NCBI GenBank assembly: GCA_932521035.1
Contig: OW051497.1
Span: 2,542,001-2,606,000, forward strand
From: Oscheius dolichura
Taxonomy: Eukaryota; Nematoda; Chromadorea; Rhabditida; Rhabditidae
Length of the DNA stretch: 64,000 nucleotides
Reading direction: 5' to 3'
Notes under the pieces: model-generated
Told to the model about the DNA's origin: nothing
Databases searched by the model: none
Seen by the model: only the letters and a program-made list of their open reading frames with translations
Position numbers and translations under genes: made by a program
Shown here: in pieces, positions 48,701 through 60,355 of the stretch
How the letters are laid out: each line of letters starts with the position of its first letter
How positions within the stretch are numbered: position 1 is the first letter of the stretch

Positions 48701-50285
48701 AGAGGCGAGAGTATTACTGATGTTGTATATAGACTTCTCTACATCTGCAACAATCATCCAGAGCTGAAGGACGAAGTCTACTGTCAGATCATGAAGCAGA
48801 CTACCAATAACAGGTCCACCAAGTAAGGCAACAGATTTTACATCCATTTTTCTACATTTTTCAGGCGTGATAGTTGGTCTCGAGGATGGCGTCTGTTTGT
48901 TATCCTTACAGCTTATTATGACTGTTCCCTTGCTCTGAAACCATACCTTCTAGCCTATTTGAGTGAAAATGCTGAAGATATGAGAAGATCCTTCCATGGT
49001 AGGCCACAATCGTTTATTTTCAAAAGATCGGCATTCAGGAATCGCTCAAGTTTGTCTCCAACACCTAAAACAGACATTCCAACACGGTGGAAGGAAGGTT
49101 TTATTAGGAGCAAAAGAAGTTGAGGAAATAACCAGTGGGAGGAATCTAAGACGACAAGTTTATGGTCTTCCTGGAGGGCACAAAAGAGTAATCAGCACGA
49201 AAATAGTCACTGTCGCGGAGGAGATCATCCAAGAGATCTGTAATGAGATGAACATTCGTAGTCCAGCTGAGCAACAGGAGTTCAGTCTGTGTTATGTTAC
49301 TGAGACAGGTTGTCTTAATCTCTACATGCGATAATATTAATAATTTAGACAATCGCACCTTCTACTGCTCCAATGGAGACTATATCCTAGATATATGCAC
49401 AGAAATGGAACACAAAAAAATACCGTTCCAGTTTGTTTTGCGTAGATCTGTTTGGGTACACCCTCTTCGATTGGATAATCCCATTTTCATCGAAGTCATG
49501 TTCTTCCAGGTAATATTTGCCATGATTAAGTTAATTTAATATTTTAGCTTCTTCCCGACTATCTACTTGGTTTCTTTGTAAATCTATCCAACAGTGGAGG
49601 AATTAGCGCTTCTATGACTGACGATATTATCCAAATAGCCGCTCTGATCCATCTTGCTGCGACCCAAGGACGCCATATCACCATTACTGGGTATGACAGG
49701 CTATTTTTGACAATATCATTTATTTAGAAAAACACTCCAAGCCCTTATTCCCGCTCCTATTCTGGACCAGAGAATAATGTACCCAGAAAGTTGGGCAGAC
49801 AGAGTCAACAGACGGCTTGCAACCTCTGAGATGCATATGTCTCCTATTCAAGCGAGAGCCGCTTTCTTAGGTTGGTATCGGATTTATTGATTATTTTCCT
49901 TGGTTTAGATATCCTCTCCCGTTGGCCGCTGTTTGGTTCTACCAAATTTGAACTGGATAAAACAACTTCTGGGGATTCCACTTTCCCTCAACTAGATCTG
50001 TCTATAGGAAAACAAGGAGTCAGCTTGATCACTCCAAGAGGACACAGAGTCTTTGAAGAATTCCCATACGAAAAGGTAGGAGCATTGCAGTTTATTTATT
50101 AAAACCTTTACCAGATTGTCTCGAGCAACGTAAAGAAGGAGTCCCATGGAAACATTCTGGAACTAACGGTCCAGGCGTCGACAGGAGAACGAGTCTACGA
50201 GATGATGACCCCCGAAGCAGAAGCGGCGAGCCGTCTCCTCCAGCAGTACAAATATATCGTCCATGAAAATAACGGTCTTCTGTAA
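39793..50285 (+). CDS. unconventional MyTH4-FERM myosin, class XV-like (nematode class XII candidate)
   Basis: About 45 short exons, on the order of 2,700 residues. The motor starts almost at the N-terminus: IYTHVGDNLIVLNPYEKYPI, P-loop GESGSGKT (near 40159), switch I NDSATRFG, switch II DVYGFE (near 41167), and a converter ending near 42110. Two IQ-like motifs follow (VVQKTVKAYVARKKY, IVLQAGLRGWKAR). Tail order: MyTH4 (about 42800-43320), a short F1-like piece, a long disordered Pro/Tyr/Arg-rich linker (44000-47000), an SH3 domain (RAVADYVTTQPNLLSFSKGE, near 47800), a second MyTH4 (48330-48980) and a FERM domain (49000-50285). This order matches class XV myosins, which move to actin protrusion tips; nematode class XII (HUM-4) is the nearest alternative. 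Switch I departs from the usual NxNSSRFG, so motor speed or nucleotide binding may differ. Confidence 0.9.
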
Positions 50286-50705
50286 CTTCCCCCGTCATAT
50301 TTATTTCCTTGTGTTTTTTCTTCTGTGATAAGAGATCTGCTATACTTTATATTCTATATAAATATATTCGACTACATCGGTCTAAGCTAAAATGCTACCA
50401 GCTGGACAATCTCGTCACTTCTAACGGTGGGCAGTCCTTCATAATACTTTTTTGTTCGCACAGATGAAGCTTCTTATTATCGTCTTTTTCACAAAAGTTG
50501 ATATCATTTACAAGCGGGACAGACCGCCCAAATGAAGATCTCGTCGGCTAGAAAATAATCTGATCCTGCATAATTTTGCCCAACGGTTTTATTTTGAAAT
50601 TCTTGTTGACAAGAAGCTCATTTCACACAGTTCGCGACATCAATTTTCAAAACAAACATTCTCAAAAGAGTTTTACAATTTCAGAAGTGCTTCACATTTT
50701 TTGAG
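50286..50705. other. spacer between myosin and F-box-like gene
   Basis: 3' flank of the myosin and 5' flank of the next gene; AT-rich, nothing else seen. Confidence 0.6.
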
Positions 50706-51792
50706 ATGTCCGGATATCCGCTATTTGAACTGAATCCAAGTTTTTTGGCAAAAGTTATTAGCAAGGTGACCTTTTTTCATTATTTTCCTTTATTATATTT
50801 TCAGTTCAACTTGAAAAATTATTGTCGCCTCAAGCAGACATGTCGAGAAATAAGTGAATTTATTGAAAATAATCGGAAAATCAAAATATATGTGAGAGGC
50901 TGTCTGTCTCTACGCCGTGACTATGACGGCTCACTCGAGTTACAGATATCCGAGTCGGGCACATTCAGGTACTTTCTGCCTGCTTCCTTGGAAAGCCTAA
51001 ATGGAATCCATTTTAAAGAGATCAGTCCAGGTCGGTTAACATTTCTGCCGTTTTTCATTATTTCTGTTTTTAGTTTTTTCAAGGAGCAGAGGCACATTTG
51101 AGTTCATTTATAATGCCATGAAGCCATACGATTTATCATGCACACGGGTCAATATTAATGCACAAACGAGCAAGGAAGAATGCGAGAAAATCCTCAATCT
51201 TTTAAAGCCAGTATCAGTCTCTTTGATCACACTCGAAGGTTGGGGTAACCCTCCTCTGTTCACTGCAAACGAACTTCCGGAACCGAATGGACTGGTGAAT
51301 TTTATTCTTTTTATTTTTATTTAATCTATATTTTAGAAGAATGTTATTGCAATGTTAACACAAGAGGAGGCAGAATGCGCAGTGGAACAGCTTCTTTCTG
51401 CTAAAAATATTGAGAAGCTAAACCTGGACGTGAGAGTAACATCCAATTTCCCATGCATTGAAGAAGTGCGACTGATCTGGTTTATCGCGGTTCTCCAGGT
51501 AAAACGAAGCTAGTCTATCTTTCTATTTCCCCCTTTTCAGCGTGTTCATATAAAAAAGAACATGCGCTACTTCAACATGACGGAGCAGTGGCTCGGGCCC
51601 TTGCCTCCTGTTGAAGATATAATAGAGAAGTTGAGTGGATTGAATCCAGTGGTACAAGAGGTCACCGACAAGAAGTGCGTCATCAAGTGCCACCTTGGTC
51701 GTAACAGTGAATTCACTATCGACAATAGATGCATCCAGATACATCTTTATGAAACGGGAGATCAATTTCCCCATTATATGGCTCTGCATTAG
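50706..51792 (+). CDS. F-box-like protein, paralogue of the gene at 7549-9312
   Basis: Exons 50706-50765, 50805-51030, 51074-51294, 51337-51498 and 51541-51792 sum to 306 codons plus stop. The first 20 residues (MSGYPLFELNPSFLAKVISK) are followed by a phase-0 intron and FNLKNYCRLKQTCREISEFI, the same exon plan and pattern (K/RQTCR.I.E.I) as the gene ending at 9312. The rest is a nematode-type substrate region (YDLSCTRVNINAQTSKEECE, IKKNMRYFNMTEQWLGPLPP). The F-box call is by pattern; SCF adaptor function is inferred. The gene follows the myosin on the same strand by 420 nt. Confidence 0.6.
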
Positions 51793-51978
51793 CTGGAGTG
51801 AACACGTTTCCACCTTATTGTGTAAATTGCTTTTTTCTTTAAATGATCTCCTGTTGTCTAATTATTTCTCGCCCCAAAACTCCTCATCATCCATTTATTG
51901 CCAAAAGTTCAATTTGTGCCGATATTATAAAGGCGTAAATGAATTGTACGTTGACGGAATTTTATGCAGCTTTATTTG
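51793..51978. other. short spacer before the 129-aa gene
   Basis: AT-rich; ends with TTTTATGCAG, an acceptor-like site 9 nt before ATG 51979, as expected for trans-splicing. Confidence 0.5.
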
Positions 51979-53214
51979 ATGGGCTTGGAGCTGCCAGGAA
52001 ACGCTCCCAGATCAAGTGACCACCCTCTTCATGCGCCAATGGCCTTACCGGGGGTTTCCTGTGTAGACGCGCCTTTTATGTACCGACGGCATAGCTCAGC
52101 TGAGCCGAGGCTAGTCGACAAAAAAGCAGCTTCATATCCTCGAGCGAAAAGCTTAGTCAGAAAGGTACGTCCTTTTTCATGGAACTCCCAATTAAATCAA
52201 ATATTTAGAAGAAGGAGGCATCCTCCTCAAGCCTGAAAGTTGAAGGGAAAATTCTAAACTCGAAGGAACACTGGTCCGTAGCACATGTGAACCCTAAAGT
52301 TTTGGAAAAGATAAAAAACTACGATTCCAACTGGTTTGAGGTATTTCAAATTCTTTTTAAAGGGACTCTATGGTACTTTTTTGGGTCGCCTCTATTTGGG
52401 GTAATTCAACATATAGAAACACAAAATAAGCCATAATACAGCTAGATAATAATATATACAATATCTAAATTGAAGGATAACCATCGAAAACAAACTTACT
52501 TGCATATTTGTCTAATGCTCTGCGGAGAGCTCTTGCTGCTCAATCCACTTTTTCTTTTTCTTCCTTTCGCACCTAAAAACAATGTATTACCAATTAAAAA
52601 TAATAGAAAACAAAATAGAAATGATAAAGCAACAAGGAAACGCAATACAACAGACAATGCAAATGAAATAATGACGAAATGCGCCGAGATATTGCAATAT
52701 GCTAATTATACTGATTTTTACTCAGTTTTTTTTCTGTAGCTGTTATAAAATGTTGCTAATATGTTAGTGTATGTGTATAAAACAAGTATAAACAAAAGCA
52801 ATAGCAGAATCAAGAGAAATTCATCACATGGTATTTAGATTTCTTCCTTGCGTTGTTATTTATTTTTCGACATTTTTATCGCATGCCCCGTATTCAGTGA
52901 TACTGCAAAAGATGCGCTGTCGAATGTAGATAATTTCGCAACAAAAATAATAAAGAGAAAACAAGTACAAAGTATAATAATGAAACGAAATATCGATAGA
53001 AAAAAATGTGAAGGAATAAGATTCAAACCGCGAACCGGCGCAATTTTGAGTAAATGTGCTCCATCTCATCGTGTGCTCCCAGCACACGAAAAAATAAGTG
53101 CCATAGTGTCCCTTTAAGATCTATTTTTTTCTTTTCCTTCAGAAAGTTTGTAAAAACAAGCCGGAGACCCTCATAGATACTGCTCAATATGCCCAATTTG
53201 CAAGGAAAAAGTAG
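51979..53214 (+). CDS. unknown 129-aa protein; end overlaps next gene
   Basis: Exons 51979-52164, 52209-52340 and 53143-53214 (62+44+23 codons) join in phase 0. The middle intron (52341-53142) is 802 nt and is almost entirely the MITE at 52357-53117, so the native intron was about 41 nt. The protein is basic and soluble: DAPFMYRRHSSAEPRLVDKK, then KILNSKEHWSVAHVNPKVLE, ending TAQYAQFARKK. Its stop lies 26 nt inside the coding start of the CFAP57-like gene, in another frame. The overlap and order suggest one primary transcript. I do not recognise the family; small axoneme-associated proteins are one possibility given its neighbour, but that is inference. An in-frame ATG also exists at 51964. 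Confidence 0.6.
52357..53117. mobile_element. TTAA-ended MITE in an intron, 761 bp
   Basis: Inverted ends TTAAAGGGACTCTATGGTAC (left) and TTAAAGGGACACTATGGCAC (right, reverse complement) differ at two of 20 positions and share TTAAAGGGAC with the MITE at 24569. The interior is AT-rich and has no transposase. Near its right end lies a tRNA-like B-box (GGTTCGCGGTTTGAATC on the minus strand). It sits inside the second intron of the 129-aa gene and enlarges it about twentyfold. Confidence 0.85.
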
Positions 53215-56200
53215 AATCATCCCGGTTTGCGGCTTCCAATGGGCTTTCTATGGACATGAGCAATCTGTTGTCTTCACTACGGATAAATTCGTCAAGTACA
53301 CCTGTTTGGTGGACGACCGCCCCATTATAAAGGATCATTTTGTTGGTCTTATTTCGTCTGCTTACATCTCGCCTGACCATGGTTCATTACTGGTCGCTGT
53401 TGAAGAAGAAGGAAACGCTAAAGTCATCGCTTTGAATACTTCCACCTTCGAGGAGAACTTCTCTTTATCTGTAAGGAGTTCAGTTCAAGCTTTGGCGGTC
53501 TCTTCCGGTTCAGAAGTAGGCTCTATTTATACTTATGTGAAATTTTCATGTTCAGGTCTTTGCTGCTCTCTCTTCTACTGAAGAAAAAGTTCATATATCA
53601 ACGTTTAATCTCTCTTCTGGAGAAAGAGACTGTACGGGAACTGTTTTAACAGATTTGAGGACACAAACTTGGGAGGTATGGGCAATTTATATAAACACGA
53701 CTCTCTGTTCAGATGTCTTTTTGTCCAGCGGATGAAGGAGTTCTCTGTGTACTGGGAGATAATAATGCTTTTCTCATGCGTTGTTCAGGAGGCAGAGTGG
53801 AAAACTTTTCAAATATCAAAGTAGGCTTGTTTTTTTGGCAATTTAGGAAATCCGGTTCAAAGGTTAGCTGCTATCGATGAAAAGGGTTCAGCTGAAAAGG
53901 GTTCAGCGTTCTCGGCACTCTTGTTTTTTTTGGATTCATTCATGCAAAATTGAAGAAAACACTATATTCCATCTTTGGGAATATGAACCTTGAATATTCC
54001 CCAGCAGTTTTAGTGTAGAACCGTTTCATTTTAATATCAATCGTTTAGTTCACGAATGTTCTCTGCCATCATTGGTCTAACGACGTAACAATGTGCTTCG
54101 GAAATACACAAGGGGAGCTTCTTCTTTACAGAGAAACAATAGCCCTGGAAGTTATTGATTTGAAAACATTGAATGAAAGGTAGACGAATTTTCTCTACTT
54201 CTGACCGTTATCAGCGTGACGGAATCGTTCAATGATGTGCTCTACATAACGTCAACAAACGCCTGGTTTGGAATTGTCTTTCCCCACGGAATGGTAGCCA
54301 TCTTTGAGAATACTTTGACTGGACCAGAGTGGGCATCTTCAAAAACTATTGTGGTCGGCATAATTCCACGTTTTTCATTAAACGTAAGGATTAGATGGCT
54401 CAATATGATCCAAGTTGTACGCCAGTGCTCTCCTTTGATAGTTCCGGTAACTTTCTGCTCTACACCGACGGTTCTCTCCTTATGGAATGTTGTCTAAAGT
54501 GAGTTTCCAATTTCATTGACCTATCTTTCCAGGTACACTGAGACAGTTTCAAAATCCTCTGCTTATGGAATTGCAGCCCGTCATTCCGGAACAGTTGCTC
54601 AAATTTATCTTACACAGCAATATGTGATATCAATTGACAGCCATGGGAATATAATTGTCACATCGAGGAAGACATGGGAAGCTTCTGTCTTTTTACCCGA
54701 GTCAATTTTTCAGGAGACACATTATAGAAGACAAAGTGGATGATTTGCTTCTATTTTCGATGATTGCTCCTGAAATAGCCCTGTTAATACGGAAAGACGG
54801 CATAGAAACAAGACTTCTTACCATTGATGGCTTTGTTCAAAGGGAAATCTCCACACAGGACAATATTCTTCAAGTAAATCACCTTTTTTTAAATAAAAAA
54901 GTGCCTTTATGTAACAATACGTTTTTTTGAGCTCGGGAGTCGAGAGTAAGCTCATTCGAACCGATAATTTTTGCTCGCCATCGTTTGCTATCTTAAAAAA
55001 TTTGGGAGTGAAGGCGTGGGAAGGAATGGAGCCCTTTTCAGGCCTGCAGTTCTGCCGACTGGAGTCACATAGCCATTATGAAGGACAACTTCTTGATGAT
55101 TTTTAAAGCTACAGACAGTTCTATTGTTGTTGAAGAAAAGATGAAGTTGAAAAGGGTGGGTCCACTTCCTTTCATGAATTTTTACAATGTTAGGAAGTGA
55201 AGAAGATGACTTTCTCTACAGATGCTAAATATCTAATTATCCTCACTTTAAAACAAGAAGTCTTTGCCTTGGATATAGCCACCGGAAAGACAATTTGGAC
55301 TATGGACTACAAACTAAAGAGCTTCAAGGATATGACAACCTATAATGGGATCATTTATTTACTTGATGAGAAGTTTATTGTAACTCGAATTAAGCATGGA
55401 AAAGTAAGCAGCGACGCTCTGTTTAAAAGCTGAACTTCCTAGGAATTGAGCCAGCTAAACATGCATGCTGCGGATATTAGCTTTACTTGTTCGTCTACAC
55501 TATTAGCAGGTAGACGAACACTTTCGTATTGATAAGCAGAATATAGGTAATGATAAAATGTTGGTGTGCGCTACCGACGAAGGCGAAATCATCGGGTTGG
55601 ATCTCAAACAAGTAGATCAGCCTTACATCCTTCGCCATAGTGTTGGCAGTGATATCTCTTGCATGTTCTTATCCGAAGAGCATCTATCCATTGGATATGC
55701 TAGCGGGAGTATCGTCCTTATTGAATTTGAACAGGAGGAGGCGTCTGTAGACGATTACTTCGATTTTACTCTCTGTGATCATGTAACCTATACAAACTTG
55801 GTAAGATTCCCTTTTAAGTAATGTTTCTTCCTATAGAAAACAATTATCAAAGATCTCGACTACGAAAGGAATGCTATACGAGAAGAATCCGAAGGAATTA
55901 TTGTGGAATACAAGAGGGAAAAAGAGGGAGAAATAGCTACAATGAGAGAAGAGTATGCCAGCACGACCAAAGCATTACATGCTAAAGTCAAGGTAGGACT
56001 TCTTTATAATTTTGTGAATACAAAATTTTATACTTTGGAAGAAAGTTACACGCAGTCGGAAGAAGAGAAGAAGAGAACTATTGCCCAGTTGCAACAGCTT
56101 TATAAAGAAGAGGAAAAGGGAACAATGGAACGGTTTGAAAGAATTATGGACGAGCAGATTAGGAAAGTTGTAAAAATGGAAGAACAGCAACAGAAGAAGG

Positions 56201-57076
56201 TGAGAACAAGCTCTTTCAATAAAGGAATTTTTAGGATCGTGTTCATCAACAAGAAGTGGAAGAAGTCACCGCCAAGTTGAAAGAATCTTTCCGGAAAACA
56301 GAAGAAACCATGCAGGAGGAGGTTTTCTCTCTCCACGGGGAAATAACGAGAGTTGGCCATAAATAGACTCAATTCTTAAAATTATTCAGTTGAACATTCT
56401 CCTACAACAGAAGCAGAAAGTTGTAGGAAAGGCCGAAAATGAGAAAGAGCGAACCATTGTTGAATTCAAGCTCAAGATGGATGATTTCCATGAGAAGAGG
56501 CGGGAGGATACCAAGCTATTAGAAGCAGAGATATGGAATCTGAAGGCCACTGTATGCCTCAATTGTACTTGTCAGGCAATAGTTTTAGGCAGTACAATTG
56601 GCTGAAGAACGAGACAAGTCTATCAATGATATTTCCACAGCTCAGAGAAATCTAGACACTTCTCGGCAACAAATCGCTTCCCTGTCAAAGTCGGTGGGAG
56701 ATCTTCAGAAAGCGAATGATCAGGTACTTTTACTCCGACTTTGTTCATTAGCGGCCATTCAGCTGAAAGCCAAGCTTCTTGAAAATGAAAAACGGGAAGT
56801 TGAAGAGAGAAAGAAGTTCACAAAAATGCAGCAGAAGTTGATTTCCACGGAGAAAGATCTCGCGGAAGTGGAACGAAAGGTTGTTTGGCCCAGTAATCGT
56901 TATTTTGTCGCTTCTTATAGGCCCACAAATTTACTAGAAGGTGTGGAGAATTAGAAGCAAGAATTTCAAGGATAGGGGAGTGTGTCTACGACTCCAGAAA
57001 ATTGCAACACGCCGTTTTGGGTTTGATGGCTTTTATCCAAAATATTGAGGCTGACGAGCGTTTTAAATTGACGTAA
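53189..57076 (+). CDS. CFAP57: CFAP57 (WDR65)-like WD-repeat and coiled-coil protein
   Basis: Starts at ATG 53189 (MPNLQGKSRIIPV). The first part is a WD-like beta-propeller region; MSFCPADEGVLCVLGDNNAF and then HHWSNDVTMCFGNTQGELLL line up with the vertebrate CFAP57 pattern 'VSFSPQD...CVTGNG' and '[20 protein letters not shown]'. From about 55840 the protein becomes a long coiled coil (IIKDLDYERNAIREESEGII through ERFERIMDEQIRKVV) and ends DERFKLT at 57076. About 1,000 residues, with short introns. CFAP57 is part of the motile-cilium axoneme (inner dynein arm region). The match is diverged, and other CFAP WD/coiled-coil proteins remain possible. An exon near 53850-54050 is poorly resolved. 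Confidence 0.68.
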
Positions 57077-57242
57077 AGGTGTTAAAGGTGGTCTACAGTT
57101 TATAAAGCTATTATTATTGGCTTGAGTGTCGATCATTGGGGAAAGATCTTGATGTTAAACCCGTCTGACTTCTAGTCGAAGCTGCGGATGCAGCCTGGAT
57201 CGGCGGTATCTTCTAGAAAGCAAATGTCATTTAATAATTAGA
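57077..57242. other. convergent spacer
   Basis: 3' ends of the CFAP57-like gene (+) and the 7TM receptor (-) face each other. Nothing else seen. Confidence 0.5.
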
Positions 57243-58374
57243 CTATACCTGTCGAATGAAGAGACGTCCTAAAAATAGTCGATATGGTTTATAGCTCAAG
57301 ATATATGCAAAGACCGCTGAAGGAAAAGCACTTCCGCCAACAACCATAACCAAATTGATCAAATCGGCTCTAGCAGATTTGGACCATAGAGCATATATCA
57401 AAAATGGAATATCCACAGCAAAAACTGATAAGAGTACGACGGCCTAGAAAGCGAGGTCCTCTATGAACAGTTCTCTAACCAGCGAAAGGAGGGACCAGAG
57501 CACTCGGCTGTGGTGCCGCTTTGCGTGGGTGGAAATTGCCTTTGTGGCATCTTTGATGGTATTGTAGATGAGGTATGTTGACGCACAGATGATTACAGTA
57601 GACGAACTAATAGCTACCGTAATCAGGATGCTGTTGATCAAAGCCCAGTAGTTTCCTTCCATGCGAACGGCCCAAACCTCAGCCCTCCAGAAACCTGGGA
57701 GTTCAATATGCAATTCATTGAACCACTGGATTTTCCATGTTGTTTGATCCTGATAGTTTAAGGCCAAATAGATCAGAGGGACTGGGAGGATATTACAGAC
57801 GATGTAAGCACATCCATAGATCGTATAGCGAAGTCCACGGTTATGGAGGGCATGGTTCGGAGGGAGAAGCATATCCATACGGTAGTAGAAAAGGGGACAG
57901 ACTGCGCCGGTAGCAGCTGGAAGGGAATAATCTGTTTAAACAACAGGTCACAAGATACCACAGATCAAATGCACATGTTCTGCTAACTGAATATCCAGGG
58001 GGACTCCAATGGCCGTCCAAATTCCAGGACATTCGAAAGCTGCATAGGGCAGATAGTATAGAACAGGAGACATCACAGTAAAATGGATCTCAAAAGCTGT
58101 GCCTCTGAAGGAAATAAATGAATAGTTTTGTAGAAGAAGTCTTCTTTACATTACCACGTGGAGAAGAAGCAGCTTTACAAAAGCAGGCGATTTTGACGAG
58201 GGAGTTTGGAACAGTAGCAGATAGATTATAATAGTGGCAGCTATAAGGGCTATGACAAATTCTATCTTAAAAAATCCCTTTTATTGTATTCTGGGAGAGG
58301 TAACAGACCTTTAAAATGATGAACATCCATGTGGGATTTGGATCAAAGTGAATATTCAGGTTAGAATAATTCAT
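57243..58374 (-). CDS. nematode 7TM chemoreceptor-type protein 1
   Basis: Reads leftward from ATG 58374 (MNYSNLNIHFDPNPTW). Exons encode helices IEFVIALIAATIIIYLLLF, the segment EIHFTVMSPVLYYLPYAAFE, CAYIVCNILPVPLIYLAL, INSILITVAISSSTVIICAS, then AVVLLSVFAVDIPFLIYALW and a last helix with the ending SYKPYRLFLGRLFIRQV, stop at 57243. The short loops, the basic HAKRHHSR before helix 6 and the terminal PYR motif are the pattern of nematode serpentine receptors (Str/Srh superfamily). Ligand unknown. One or two exon joints are approximate. Confidence 0.75.
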
Positions 58375-60241
58375 TCGAGGCGTCACGTACAATAACGTCT
58401 GTAAAGTAAAGACTAATTGAAAATGTTCGAGAACATAACAGCATCAGAAAATATATTACGTTGTAGTGAACCAATTTGGCTAGAAAAATAAACACTTTGA
58501 CTTTAATGTGATGGTATCAGAAAGGACGAGAAGTTGCGGATTTACGAAAATGCACAGGAAAAGATCCCGATGTGTACATAAACATGTACTCAATTGGTTT
58601 GCTTATCCTTTCATCTCTACTTCTAGCTGCCCACCATGCGGACCAGATGAATACAATGATTGAGTGAGGTAATCTCTTTTTTGTTGTCATTGCTCACTGA
58701 CATGCAGAATACGGCTGCAGACTTGGATTTAAGTTGGGAATGTGCTAGGATTGATCATACAAGATTGCGGCTACGCTTGCGTTGTTTCACTGGGCAAGCG
58801 GAGCCACTTATTGACTCCTAGTGTTTGGAGGTAACGGCGAACGAGTAACAACGGATTTCTTAAAGTAATGTGACCAGTGCGAAATAGCCTAACAAATGGC
58901 GATGCTTATAGAAAAGACGGAAGAACTGAAAAAATCAGGCCAATTGAACTCATACGCTTTCCCAGAAGATTTCTGACAAATTGCCCCATTGAAGAGCTTT
59001 AAACTAAGGACCGCAAATGCGCGTCAAAAGCACCTGACACTTTTTGTTCACGTTTTTTGGGGGTTTTTTTTACAAAAGGACGTATATCTCTGTAAATCTG
59101 GGAGTTTATGAGCCAAAATTTTCGCCCGTCGAATAAAATTTGGCGTAGAAATTAACTACAACAACAGTTTTCCATAATATATGCTCTATCTATGACAAAA
59201 TCCATCATAAAATAGTTTTTCCCTTATAACTTTTTAGTACCAGCCGATTCCAGCTATTTTTTAATGCTTTTTATAGTAAAGGATATGTGTAAGTTACATT
59301 TAAAAAATCAAAAAAATCCACCGTCGCCGAAAATTTAAATAATGCTTTGAAGTTGCATGATTGGGTTGTATTCAAATTCAATATTTTTAAAATAATTAGC
59401 ATGTTTGCCACATCTGGTAATTTTTTTCAGCCTTGTTTACTATAGAAAGCAAGCATAAAACATAGAAAAATATATTAGAATTGCTGAGAAAATGAATTTA
59501 TAAAAATGATCATTTTTCGAAGTTGTGAAAAATAGCTACTAAACTTTCATTTCAACCGATTCCACTAATTTTTTTAATGATATATATAAGTACGTTGTTA
59601 CAAAATTCCTAGTAAAAACTCAGCATAATCCACCGTCGCCGAATTTGTTACGAGTTTGTTTTAAATGTGAAGCTTGTAAAAATTAGCAATTTTGCTTGGT
59701 GTTCACGCGCCAACCAACAGGTAACGGCGCACCGCTGCAAATTCGCTTTGGTTTTATGCATTTTTCACAATATTCTGATATCCAATTTGTGAAATTTTTA
59801 CAGCATTCGATTCGTCACATTATGAGGAGCATTTTAATGTAAAAATCTAAAAAGCAAAAATTTTTGACGCCGGCGGGGGTCGAACTTTTTTCGCTGGATC
59901 GCCAAGCCCGCGACCAAAATTTCAACAGGAAATCAAGCTCGGTGGGGCGTCACAAAATCGCAAATAACTCAACAATCTATGGACTGATTTTCTTACTCTA
60001 AAAACAAAAGTTGTAAGTTACTACGAGATCTTTCGATTGACACCTAGAACAGCGTGCGGCGATGAAATCTAATTTTCACTTTGCGAAATATAAATGAAGA
60101 AAACTGCTCAACGCTTTTTTGTGAATCAAAGCAAGCCTTTGCCATTTATGTCCCATGCCAGATATGAAGAGTGCCATTTAATAGCATTTTGAACGAGTAG
60201 TAGCGTCACGGCATTGAGAAAACCGGAAGACCAAGGTGGAA
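58375..60241. other. AT-rich intergenic with repeat units
   Basis: From about 59220 to 59650 two diverged units of about 305 nt both contain the phrase CCACCGTCGCCGAA and an upstream CCGATTCCA(C/G). A tRNA-like B-box piece (GTTCGACCCCCGCCGG on the minus strand) lies at about 59868-59922. Together these look like a non-autonomous element. No gene seen. Confidence 0.5.
59220..59650 (+). repeat. two diverged about 305-nt units
   Basis: CCACCGTCGCCGAA at about 59320 and about 59626, each preceded by a CCGATTCCA phrase and an AT-rich stretch. Too diverged to set exact edges. Confidence 0.6.
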
Positions 60242-60355
60242 ATGCACAGTATCCCAAATAAACAAATGACCAAGAAGAAGTGGAAGGAGAAGAAGCGCAG
60301 CAAGCCGATGAAGGAGCGTAAGGGGAAGCCGAATAAGCCGAAACCTTGGCAATAA
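60242..60355 (+). CDS. 37-aa lysine-rich micro-ORF
   Basis: ATG 60242 to TAA 60355 encodes MTKKKWKEKKRSKPMKERKG (from residue 9) and more; half of the residues are Lys, Arg or Pro. AATAAAG overlaps the stop and could be a poly-A signal. The codons are G/C-richer than the AT-rich surroundings. It could be a small basic nuclear or ribosomal-type protein, the last exon of a longer gene, or a chance frame. Confidence 0.4.
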   Translation: MHSIPNKQMTKKKWKEKKRSKPMKERKGKPNKPKPWQ

